Both the position numbers and the translations under genes were made by a program. From Sandaracinobacteroides sp041675905 (GTDB lineage Bacteria > Pseudomonadota > Alphaproteobacteria > Sphingomonadales > Sphingomonadaceae): a DNA stretch of 64,000 nucleotides. Below the pieces are notes generated by a model. The model was not told where the DNA came from and did no database searches. It saw nothing but the letters and a program-made list of their open reading frames with translations. Below, one piece after another: positions 25,083 through 32,408 of this stretch. Every line of letters starts with the position of its first letter. The stretch's first letter is position 1. The stretch covers positions 62,001 through 126,000 of the forward strand of contig JBAYSX010000001.1 in the NCBI GenBank assembly GCA_041675905.1, read 5' to 3'.

Positions 25083-25871
25083 ATGGCCGATCGTCTGACA
25101 TCCATCCTCGAAACCAAGCGCGCGCATGTCGAAGCGCGCAAGGTCGTCAAACCCCGCGAAAGTCTCGACCTCGATGCGGCGGGGCCGACGCGCGGCTTCG
25201 CGCGCGCGCTGCTGGAGGCGCGCGCCTCCGCACGTTTTGGTCTGATTGCGGAAATCAAAAAGGCCAGCCCGTCCAGGGGGCTGATCCGCGAGGATTTCTA
25301 CCCGGCGGAACTGGCGCGAGCCTATGAATCGGCAGGCGCCACCTGCCTTTCCGTGTTGACGGATGAGCCGTTCTTTCAGGGCAAGGACGCCTATCTGGCC
25401 GAGGCGCGAGGGGCGGTGTCGCTGCCCGCGCTGCGCAAGGATTTCATCCTCGATCTCTATCAGGTCGATGAGGCGCGGTCGCTGGGGGCCGACGCCATCC
25501 TCCTGATCGTGGCAGCCCTTTCAGATGAAGAATTGCACGCATGCGAGGCGCGCGCCGCCGAACTCGGCATGGATGTGCTGATCGAAGTGCACGACGAGGA
25601 CGAGCTGGCGCGGGCGCTGAAACTGGCCAGTTCGTTGATCGGGGTGAACAACCGCAATCTCAAGACGATGACGGTGGATATCGGCGTCAGCGCGCGGATG
25701 GCGGAACTGGTTCCGGCCAATCGCCTGGTGATCGCCGAATCGGGGCTTTCGACCCACGCGGATCTGGAGGATTTGCGGGAATGTGGGGTCACCAGCTTCC
25801 TGGTCGGCGAATCCCTGATGCGTCAGGAAGATGTGGCAGCAGCAACCAGGCAATTATTGACCGGAAAATAA
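25083..25871 (+). CDS. trpC: indole-3-glycerol-phosphate synthase
   Basis: A 262-aa TIM barrel that closes the indole ring from CdRP. LIAEIKKASPSRGLIREDF near residues 54-72 carries the catalytic Lys, and LPALRKDFILDLYQV (about 114-128), IGVNNRNLKTM (about 180) and VIAESGLST (about 218) are the barrel motifs. It has only the TrpC domain, with no TrpF fusion. Follows trpD by 12 bases. Confidence 0.97.
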   Translation: MADRLTSILETKRAHVEARKVVKPRESLDLDAAGPTRGFARALLEARASARFGLIAEIKKASPSRGLIREDFYPAELARAYESAGATCLSVLTDEPFFQGKDAYLAEARGAVSLPALRKDFILDLYQVDEARSLGADAILLIVAALSDEELHACEARAAELGMDVLIEVHDEDELARALKLASSLIGVNNRNLKTMTVDIGVSARMAELVPANRLVIAESGLSTHADLEDLRECGVTSFLVGESLMRQEDVAAATRQLLTGK

Positions 25872-25881
25872 GCAGAAACGC

Positions 25882-25911
25882 TTGACCTGTTCCAACAGGT
25901 TCGCCTAATGT
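25882..25911 (+). promoter_or_regulatory. lexA promoter
   Basis: TTGACC (25882-25887) and TAATGT (25906-25911) with an 18-base spacer form a good sigma-70 promoter. The -10 box overlaps the LexA operator. The palindrome CCTGTT-CC-AACAGG sits between the two boxes and could be a second control site. Confidence 0.6.
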
Positions 25912-25924
25912 TCCCCCCATGTTC
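25910..25924 (+). promoter_or_regulatory. LexA operator (GTTC-N7-GTTC)
   Basis: GTTC at 25910-25913, seven bases, and GTTC at 25921-25924 match exactly the known alphaproteobacterial SOS box. It lies 15 bases before the lexA start codon and overlaps the -10 box, as expected for autorepression. A near-copy, GTTC-N6-GTTC, lies at 25889-25902 between the promoter boxes. Confidence 0.9.
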
Positions 25925-25938
25925 CGGGTGGAGGTTAT

Positions 25939-26610
25939 ATGCTGACGCGCAAGCAACATGAACTGCTGCTGTTCATCAGCGAACGGCTGGCGGAAACGGG
26001 TATTTCTCCATCGTTCGAGGAAATGAAGGACGCGCTCGACCTCAAATCGAAATCGGGCGTACATCGCCTGATCAGCGCGCTGGAAGAACGGCAGTTTTTG
26101 CGGCGTTTGCCAAACCGTGCCCGGGCGCTGGAAGTCATCCGCCTGCCCGATGATGTGCAGGGTGGTCGGGAAGCCACGAATGTTACACCCATTACAGCCG
26201 CTCGCGTCGCCCGAAGCGAAGCGCCGGTGCAGACAGTGCCGTTCGTCGGACGCATCGCGGCCGGTCTGCCGATCGAGGCCATCGAGCATCAGGAACAACT
26301 GACCGTCCCGGCGGCGCTGCTCGGACCGGGCGAACATTATGCGTTGCAGGTGAGTGGGGATTCCATGGTGGAGGCCGGGATATTCGACGGCGATCTGGCG
26401 CTGATTCGGAAAGCTGAAGAGGCGCGGGACGGCGAAATCGTCGTCGCGCTGATCGACGATCATGAGGCTACCCTGAAATATCTGCACCGGCAGAAGGGCA
26501 AGATCCGCCTTGACCCGGCGAATGCGACGTTCGAACCGCAAATCTACCATGCCTCGCAAGTGAAGGTGCAGGGCAAGCTGGCGGGATTGCTGCGGCGCTA
26601 TCCGGCGTAA
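25939..26610 (+). CDS. lexA: LexA SOS repressor
   Basis: A 223-aa repressor. The winged-helix N-terminal domain (MLTRKQHELLLFI through about residue 70) is followed by the self-cleavage site Ala108-Gly109 and the peptidase dyad Ser142 (SGDSMVEAGIFDGD) and Lys180 (EATLKYL). RecA-stimulated cleavage derepresses the SOS regulon. It is preceded by its own SOS box. Confidence 0.97.
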   Translation: MLTRKQHELLLFISERLAETGISPSFEEMKDALDLKSKSGVHRLISALEERQFLRRLPNRARALEVIRLPDDVQGGREATNVTPITAARVARSEAPVQTVPFVGRIAAGLPIEAIEHQEQLTVPAALLGPGEHYALQVSGDSMVEAGIFDGDLALIRKAEEARDGEIVVALIDDHEATLKYLHRQKGKIRLDPANATFEPQIYHASQVKVQGKLAGLLRRYPA

Positions 26611-26655
26611 ATCAGGCGGGTAGCAATTGGCGCTCAATCCGGCGATGATGCACAG

Positions 26656-28023
26656 GTGAGTATTTCCTCCCGCTTTCAGCCGCGCCAGGCGATTCTGGAG
26701 CTTGGCGACGATTTCTATGACGTCGTCGCCCCGGCACAATTTCCGCAACATCTTTTGCGATTCCGCAATGATCGCGCAGCCAGCACAGTCGGGCTCGACA
26801 CATTGACCAATGCGGAGTGGATCGACCATTTCGGCCGTTTCACACCACTTCCCGGCAGCCTCGAACAACCGCTGGCGCTGCGCTACCATGGTCATCAGTT
26901 CCGCAGCTATAATCCCGATCTCGGTGACGGCCGCGGGTTTCTGTTTGCCCAGATGCAGGATGATGTGGGCCGGTTGCTCGATCTCGGCACCAAGGGTTCG
27001 GGGCAAACGCCCTGGTCGCGCTTTGGCGACGGGCGGCTGACGCTGAAAGGCGGGATGCGTGAAATTCTCGCAACCGAGATGCTGGAAGCCCTCGGCGTCA
27101 CCACCTCGCGCAGCTTTTCGCTGATCGAAACGGGTGAGGCGCTGGAACGCGGTGATGAGCCATCGCCGACGAGATCATCGGTGCTGGTGCGCCTGTCCCA
27201 TGGACATATCCGCTACGGCACCTTCCAGCGGCTGGCCACGCTCGGTCAGACGGACAATATCCGCAAATTAACCCGCTATGTCCTGACGCATCTGTTGGGG
27301 CAGCAGCCGGGAGCGGAGCCGGAAGTGCAACTGCTGGCGCACGCGGTGGAAGGTGCAGCGCGGCTGGTCAGCGAATGGCATGCGGCGGGCTTTGTCCATG
27401 GCGTGCTCAATACCGATAATATTTCACTCACCTCTGAAAGTTTCGACTACGGGCCCTGGAGGTTCCTGCCGCGCTTTGACCCCGCATTTACGGCTGCCTA
27501 CTTCGACACCCTTGGCCTGTACGCCTTTGGCCGCCAGGCGGAAGCCTTGCAGTGGAATCTGGGGCAACTGGCGGGAGCCCTTGCCCAGGCAACGCCGGTG
27601 GAAGCCTTGATTCCGGCGCTGGAACCATTGCCACAACGGATTTCCGAATATTATCGACGGCAGGTCATGTGGCGACTGGGGCTTGTGCGGGGGGAAGAAA
27701 GCAGCGAAGCCGCGCTGATCCGTGCGTTTGAGGTGGGGCTACGCGAAAGTGGCATCCAGCCGGATCTGGCCTGGTATCAGTTTCGCGGGGGCCGCGTGCC
27801 AGATAATGCCCATCCGGCCTTCGGCCCGTTCGTGGAAAAAATTGCCGGTTTTGTCGCCATGCCTGATGCGCTGAATCATTCTTATTGGCAAAGGGGCGCG
27901 CCGGTTACGATGCTGATAGAGGATGTCGAAGCCATCTGGTCTCCCATAGCGGAAAGCGACGACTGGCAACCATTCGAAGCCAAAGTCGCCGCCATCCGCG
28001 ACATGGGGGACGCCCACCGCTGA
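26656..28023 (+). CDS. selO: protein adenylyltransferase SelO (YdiU family)
   Basis: A 455-aa pseudokinase-fold enzyme that AMPylates proteins during redox stress. Diagnostic blocks: YHGHQFRSYNPDLGDGRG near residues 75-92, GSGQTPWSRFGDGR (about 114-127), GFVHGVLNTDNISL (about 236-249) and DYGPWRFLPRFDP. It is 25-35 residues shorter than E. coli SelO, and the C-terminal CxxS/selenocysteine motif is absent: the protein ends in RDMGDAHR. Start is GTG at 26656 with a weak Shine-Dalgarno. It follows lexA by 45 bases and may be partly SOS-co-transcribed. Confidence 0.92.
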   Translation: MSISSRFQPRQAILELGDDFYDVVAPAQFPQHLLRFRNDRAASTVGLDTLTNAEWIDHFGRFTPLPGSLEQPLALRYHGHQFRSYNPDLGDGRGFLFAQMQDDVGRLLDLGTKGSGQTPWSRFGDGRLTLKGGMREILATEMLEALGVTTSRSFSLIETGEALERGDEPSPTRSSVLVRLSHGHIRYGTFQRLATLGQTDNIRKLTRYVLTHLLGQQPGAEPEVQLLAHAVEGAARLVSEWHAAGFVHGVLNTDNISLTSESFDYGPWRFLPRFDPAFTAAYFDTLGLYAFGRQAEALQWNLGQLAGALAQATPVEALIPALEPLPQRISEYYRRQVMWRLGLVRGEESSEAALIRAFEVGLRESGIQPDLAWYQFRGGRVPDNAHPAFGPFVEKIAGFVAMPDALNHSYWQRGAPVTMLIEDVEAIWSPIAESDDWQPFEAKVAAIRDMGDAHR

Positions 28024-28027
28024 GCGA

Positions 28028-29119
28028 CTAACGCATCGCCCGTTCGGCCTGCGCCCACGCCAGAGCCATCAGTTCCGGCAGAACGGCAACCCGTTCTTTC
28101 GCCTGGGCGGATGATGCGGTGCCGCGAATGACCCGTCCCTTGATACCGTGGAAAATGGCGGCAATGCGGAAGAAATTGAAAGCGATGTAGAAATCATAGC
28201 CCGGCATGCCGACCTGCCCGGTGCGCCTGCAATAGGCGGCGACATATTCCTCTTCGGTCGGGATGCCCAGCGCCGCAATGTCCGCCCCGGCAAGGCCAGC
28301 GACGATATGGGGCGGCATGCGATACATCATCGCATTATAGGCAAAATCCGCACCCGGGTGCCCAAGCGTCGAAAGCTCCCAGTCGAGCACGGCGAGCACC
28401 TTCGGCTCAGTGGGGTGGAAGATCATATTATCGATACGGAAATCACCATGAATGATGCTCGTTGCATCATCGTTCGCCGGAATATTGGCCGGCAGCCATT
28501 CGATGAGCCGATCCATATTGGGATCCCGCCCGGCATCCGTATCTTCCAGATATTGTTTCGACCAGCGACCGATCTGCCGTTCGAAATAATTTCCGGGGCG
28601 ACCATAGTCGCCGAGGCCGACCCCGACGTAATCGACCATATGCAGTTGCGCCATCGTGGCGTTCATTGCATCGAAAATCGCTGCGCGCTCTGTGTTGGTA
28701 ACACCAGGAACGGTCGCATCCCAGAAAATGCGACCTTCCACCATGTCCATGATATAAAACCAGGTGCCGATGACATTGTCATCGGTACAAAGGCCATAAA
28801 CATGCGCCACCGGAAAACCGGCTTTTTCCAGCCCGACGAGCACTTTTGCTTCCCGTTCGATCGCATGTGCGCCCTTGAGCAGCTCGCCAGAGGGCTTGCG
28901 GCGGAGCACATAGGTTTTGCCAGGTGTTTCCAGCCTGTAGGTCGGATTGGACTGGCCACCCTTGAACTGCGTAACGGAGATTGGCCCGGAGAACCCCGTA
29001 ACATGCGTCTGCATCCATGCCGCCAGCGCTTGCTCGTCGAAGGCAAAGCCCTCGCGGACGGCCGTGGTGCCCACGTTGGCGTCGGCGTTCATCCCGCTCA
29101 TTTCAACCGTTCCCCTCAT
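28028..29119 (-). CDS. phosphotransferase (APH) family protein, acyl-CoA-metabolism type
   Basis: A 363-aa aminoglycoside-phosphotransferase-fold protein. FKGGQSNPTYRLETPGKTYVLRRKPSGELLKGAHAIERE is the N-lobe; IIHGDFRIDNMIFHP with the catalytic Asp (about residue 212) and VLDWELSTLGHPGADFAYN (about 240) form the active centre. This group (ACAD10/11-like) phosphorylates 4-hydroxyacyl-CoA or similar substrates and normally works with acyl-CoA dehydrogenases and SDRs. Its start overlaps the stop of the SDR gene (ATGA at 29119-29116); ATG at 29101 is an alternative start. Confidence 0.88.
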   Translation of the reverse strand: MRGTVEMSGMNADANVGTTAVREGFAFDEQALAAWMQTHVTGFSGPISVTQFKGGQSNPTYRLETPGKTYVLRRKPSGELLKGAHAIEREAKVLVGLEKAGFPVAHVYGLCTDDNVIGTWFYIMDMVEGRIFWDATVPGVTNTERAAIFDAMNATMAQLHMVDYVGVGLGDYGRPGNYFERQIGRWSKQYLEDTDAGRDPNMDRLIEWLPANIPANDDATSIIHGDFRIDNMIFHPTEPKVLAVLDWELSTLGHPGADFAYNAMMYRMPPHIVAGLAGADIAALGIPTEEEYVAAYCRRTGQVGMPGYDFYIAFNFFRIAAIFHGIKGRVIRGTASSAQAKERVAVLPELMALAWAQAERAMR

Positions 29120-29862
29120 AATGTCCCCACCAGATGGCCGCCATCGACGGCGATCACGGAACCCGTCATATAGAGGGAGGCGTCCGATGCCAACAGGATC
29201 AGCGGCCCGTCCAGATCGTTCGGCGTGCCAAGGCGGCGCTGCGGGATCCGCCGGATCAACGCCTGGCCGGCATCGCTGGCGAAAAACGCCTCATTCAGTC
29301 CGGTTTCAATATACCCGGGGGCCAGCGCGTTAACCCGGATGTTGCAGCGCGCCAGTTCCAGCGCCATTTGTTTGGTCATCTGGACGACGCCGGCCTTGGA
29401 AATCGCATAGGGCGTAACCTGTCCGCCTTGCCGCAGGCCGAGAATCGACGCGATGTTGATGATAGACCCGGCTGCGCCCCGATCCCGCATGCGGCGCGCA
29501 GCTTCGGTGGCGACGAGGAACGTCCCCTTGAGATTGGTATCGATAATGCCGGAGAAGTCCGCTTCAGTCTGATCGAGCAACGGCCTGGTATTGGTGACGC
29601 CTGCATTGTTCACCAGCACGTCCAGATCGCCGCACGCATCGAAAGCGGCCGCAATGGAAACGGCGTCCGTCACGTCCAGACGCACGGCGCGCGCCTTTCC
29701 GCCACCCGCTGTAATCTTCCGCACCAGATCCTCAAGCGCTGCCTCCCGCCGCGCCGCCGCAACCACTTCCGCCCCCGCCCGCGCCAATGTCAGGCTGAAA
29801 TGCCGCCCAAGCCCGCTGGACGCGCCCGTAACCAGGATACGCTTTCCGCCAAGTTCAAACAT
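29116..29862 (-). CDS. SDR family oxidoreductase
   Basis: A 248-aa short-chain dehydrogenase: TGASSGLGRHFS at about residues 12-23, NNAGVTNTRPLL near 89, catalytic YAISKAG near 155 and the C-terminal YMTGSVIAVDGGHLVGTL. It precedes the APH-type kinase in one operon, a pairing known from fatty-acid or lipid degradation in proteobacteria. The start at 29862 is set by AAGGGGATTT and the MFELGGKRILVTG start; the longer frame to 29979 lacks family character. The intergenic stretch to the island begins just upstream. Confidence 0.9.
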   Translation of the reverse strand: MFELGGKRILVTGASSGLGRHFSLTLARAGAEVVAAARREAALEDLVRKITAGGGKARAVRLDVTDAVSIAAAFDACGDLDVLVNNAGVTNTRPLLDQTEADFSGIIDTNLKGTFLVATEAARRMRDRGAAGSIINIASILGLRQGGQVTPYAISKAGVVQMTKQMALELARCNIRVNALAPGYIETGLNEAFFASDAGQALIRRIPQRRLGTPNDLDGPLILLASDASLYMTGSVIAVDGGHLVGTL

Positions 29863-30039
29863 CGTCGAAATCCCCTTTTGGTTCTGTGGGTACCGGACAT
29901 TCTGTACCAGCGCGTTATTCCTGAACAAGTGACTGGTGCTCTTTCCGGGAGCGTGACACGTAGCAGTGTGCGCCGACATGCAGCGTGAGATGGCGACCGC
30001 GGATTCGGGAGTTCCCGCCGGGACCAGGGTCCGGCCTCA

Positions 30040-30232
30040 CTACAGCCACCAGATGACGGCTGCGGCGATGCTGATGGCACTCATGAAGTTTTTGACGTTG
30101 CGATCGAAGCGGGTGGCGATGCGGCGCCAGTCTTTAAAGCGGCAGAACATCCGCTCAACGACGTTGCGCTGCTTGTAGATCGCACGGTCGTAATCATACT
30201 GGATCTTGCGGTTTTTGCGCGGCGGAATGACG
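30040..30232 (-). pseudogene. 3' remnant of an IS5-family transposase
   Basis: The minus strand encodes about 63 residues ending in a stop: PVIPPRKNRKIQYDYDRAIY, KQRNVVERMFCRFKDWRRIA, TRFDRNVKNFMSAI and a hydrophobic IWWL end. This is the C-terminal DDE region of an IS5-type transposase, including the Glu of the YKQRNVVERMF helix. Only the 3' end survives; its broken edge joins directly to the truncated integrase gene at about 30232-30240. It is a different element from the complete IS at 53029-53877. Confidence 0.8.
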
Positions 30233-30239
30233 GGTTGGG

Positions 30240-30785
30240 TTGCGGCTTCTCCTGTTCACGGGTGCCCGGTTGCGTGAGATCCTGCATCTGAAGTGGGAAT
30301 ATTACGACGCCAGCCGGGGGCTTCTCATTCTGCCGGATAGCAAGACGGGACAGAAAACAATCGTTTTGGGAGCGCCTGCAATGGACGTTCTCAACGGACT
30401 CCCCAAGATAGGCGACTATGTGATTCCGGGCACTGCAAGGCAGGTGCAGGGTGAAGGGAACGTTTTTCCCCGGCTGGAGGATAAGCCGCGCGCCGATCTG
30501 AAGAAGCCATGGGCACGGGTGCAGGCGCACGCCAAACTTGAAGGCGTGCGGTTGCACGACCTTCGCCATAGCTTTGCAAGTGTTGGCGCGGGCGCGGGAC
30601 TTGGCCTGCCAATCATCGGTAAGCTATTGGGGCATGCAAACGCCGCCACAACGGCCCGCTATGCCCATTTGGACGCCGATCCGTTGCGACGGGCGACCGA
30701 CGCCATATCCAATACGATCGCCGCTGCCTTGGCCAGCAATACCGGCAATAATGTCGTTCCGATCCGTAAAGGGGAAGCCGCATGA
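30240..30785 (+). pseudogene. tyrosine-recombinase integrase, 5' end lost
   Basis: About 181 codons of a phage/island-type integrase. The catalytic domain is almost whole: Arg in FTGARLREIL, Lys in DSKTGQK, HDLRHS, GHANAATTARYAH with the nucleophilic Tyr. The N-terminal arm- and core-binding domains are missing and the frame starts at the IS remnant, so it is probably inactive; the nominal start is a TTG. A full protein would be about 380-420 aa. Its stop overlaps the ATG of the 440-aa gene (ATGA at 30782-30785), which suggests an original integrase-cargo operon. Confidence 0.85.
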
Positions 30786-32104
30786 GTGACGGAAAGCCCG
30801 ATGTGGCAAAGAGCAAATTTTATATTGAGGAAATAAGTTTCTCAGAGAAATCAGGAAGTTTTCTGGTCCGCTATGAAAGTGAAGCTGAAGGCTTGAAGGC
30901 ACCAGGATTCAGAGACCCATTGGAACATCCCGATTGGACGCGTTGGGTGGAATGCGAAGAATATCGAGAGCAGGCGTGGGAAGACCTTCAGAACGAATAT
31001 CGCACTTGGATAAATCCGGAATCCGACAGTGATACGCGGCGGCGATTGTCCGAAAAGTATCCCCAGTGGGAACACTGGTCCAAACATCCCGATTGGGATG
31101 GATTGCGGGTGCAAGCGACAAGCAAAAAAATCGACTGGCAAAAAATCCTGGGAGGAGTGAACCTGGACCGGGATGCGAACGAAACCTTAGTGACCTCATC
31201 CGGCGCTACGGAAGCCCTGTACCAACGCTACAAATATGAGCGCGATATAGGCGAGCGCCTAAAAGCGTTGCTAAAAATAAGGCAGTTCGATCATACGGCC
31301 GACGGGTGGCGGCGGTTTGCTTCGTGGTGCTTGCACAAATATGGCCCGGACAACCACAGCCCGTTTGAATCGGCGCCAGTACAGCCACCAATTGCATCCG
31401 AGAATGACGCCGAAAAGCAAAGGGTCAATCATTCCAGGGGTCGGTTTAAGCCATACCAACGAAAGCAACCTAATGCTTTTCGTTCAATCACTCGATCCAT
31501 ATCGAGGATTGAGGCGCACAGACAATCAAAAGCGCAATATGGGGCATGGCGGAAAACCGACCCAAATAACAAAACTCCTGAACAGATAAAAATAGACCAC
31601 GCTCTTATTGAATGGAAACAGATTGATAAATTACGCCGATATGCCGTGAGAATGGTTCTAAAACATAAACTGGGAAATATTGAGTTCGTACCTCCATCTA
31701 AATTTGAACCAAAGATAGAAGGCAATGAATTTGCCACAGGAAATGCAGAAGAAATAGATCGGCTTATGGATGAGGCCTATGGCGATACGCCTTACGTTAA
31801 CTCCAAATACGTATCAAAATATACCCTCCTAGATAGAGCCAATAAAGTTTACTCAATTCTAATTGAAAATTATAAATCAAGTCGAAAATACCTAAAACAT
31901 ACAGGCTATGATAATCAGAAAGATATGGGAGATGCGCCCCCGAAACCTGAAACCATAAAAACCGGATATTCTAAGCGCAACAGTAATGGCCGAAAACCCT
32001 ATTATTGGGATCCGCACGAGATCATTCTTTGTAAATGGGAGAATGATGTTCTAGATGATTTATATGCTGTTGCGGAGGCTATAACTATTTTACCTATAGA
32101 ATAG
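30782..32104 (+). CDS. unknown 440-aa island protein
   Basis: I recognise no family. The N-terminal third is acidic and Trp-rich with two similar blocks, EHPDWTRWVE (about residues 43-52) and PQWEHWSKHPDW (about 92-103). The middle is basic (RGRFKPYQRKQ, RSITRSISRIEAHRQSK) and the C-terminal half is Lys/Tyr-rich and AT-rich at the DNA level (from about 31580 on), unlike the GC-rich start. No transmembrane segment or signal is visible, so a cytosolic, perhaps nucleic-acid-binding, protein is likely. It overlaps the integrase stop by ATGA. Such genes coupled to an integrase are commonly cargo or defence genes; nothing more can be claimed. Confidence 0.65.
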   Translation: MSDGKPDVAKSKFYIEEISFSEKSGSFLVRYESEAEGLKAPGFRDPLEHPDWTRWVECEEYREQAWEDLQNEYRTWINPESDSDTRRRLSEKYPQWEHWSKHPDWDGLRVQATSKKIDWQKILGGVNLDRDANETLVTSSGATEALYQRYKYERDIGERLKALLKIRQFDHTADGWRRFASWCLHKYGPDNHSPFESAPVQPPIASENDAEKQRVNHSRGRFKPYQRKQPNAFRSITRSISRIEAHRQSKAQYGAWRKTDPNNKTPEQIKIDHALIEWKQIDKLRRYAVRMVLKHKLGNIEFVPPSKFEPKIEGNEFATGNAEEIDRLMDEAYGDTPYVNSKYVSKYTLLDRANKVYSILIENYKSSRKYLKHTGYDNQKDMGDAPPKPETIKTGYSKRNSNGRKPYYWDPHEIILCKWENDVLDDLYAVAEAITILPIE

Positions 32105-32188
32105 TTTTATTCTGACAATTCTTGTGGGCGGCGGTTATTTGAAAGCCGATTTTCACCCACGCAGTCAATAACCCGAATCGCGCTACAC

Positions 32189-32231
32189 CCTCAGGAACTC
32201 GCTGGAATGGGCCAGCGAGTTAACCCTGAGG
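32189..32231. terminator. two-part inverted repeat upstream of the excisionase-like gene
   Basis: CCTCAGG at 32189-32195 pairs with CCTGAGG at 32225-32231, and immediately inside AACTCGCTGG at 32196-32205 pairs with CCAGCGAGTT at 32212-32221 around a 6-base loop; three unpaired bases form a bulge. It lies between the stop of the 440-aa gene and the ATG at 32240 and could be a terminator or an operator/attenuator of the next gene. The lower arm carries the GAGG that serves as Shine-Dalgarno. Confidence 0.5.
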
Positions 32232-32239
32232 TTTATTAC

Positions 32240-32377
32240 ATGACCGACTCAAGATTGGCTACTGTGAAAGAGGTAGCCGACCTGACGGGTATTCCTGTCA
32301 GCACGCTAGTCAAGGCGCGATTGTATCGCCCGGAGGACTCGCCCCCGTACATCCGCATGGGTCGACGGGTATGGTAG
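32240..32377 (+). CDS. short excisionase/AlpA-like HTH protein, apparently truncated
   Basis: A 45-aa frame with GAGG 8 bases before the ATG. LATVKEVADLTGIPVSTLVK (residues 6-25) is a MerR/excisionase-type helix-turn-helix and YIRMGRRVW follows as the wing. Full family members continue past GRRV(R/W) with about 20 further residues (the recognition-wing and a W-helix), but here a stop comes at once. The next gene's frame opens upstream of its only start across the same bases, which suggests a deletion fused two genes. It may still bind DNA, as 45-60 aa Xis proteins exist. Confidence 0.6.
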   Translation: MTDSRLATVKEVADLTGIPVSTLVKARLYRPEDSPPYIRMGRRVW

Positions 32378-32408
32378 CGGCTTTGATGTCGATGCGAAAT
32401 TCGATGAA

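Noticed and set aside
32118..32140. TGGGCGG-containing stretch that looked like a copy of the tRNA-Val 3' end (att candidate)
   Set aside because: Only 7-8 bases match; no continuous similarity to the tRNA T arm.
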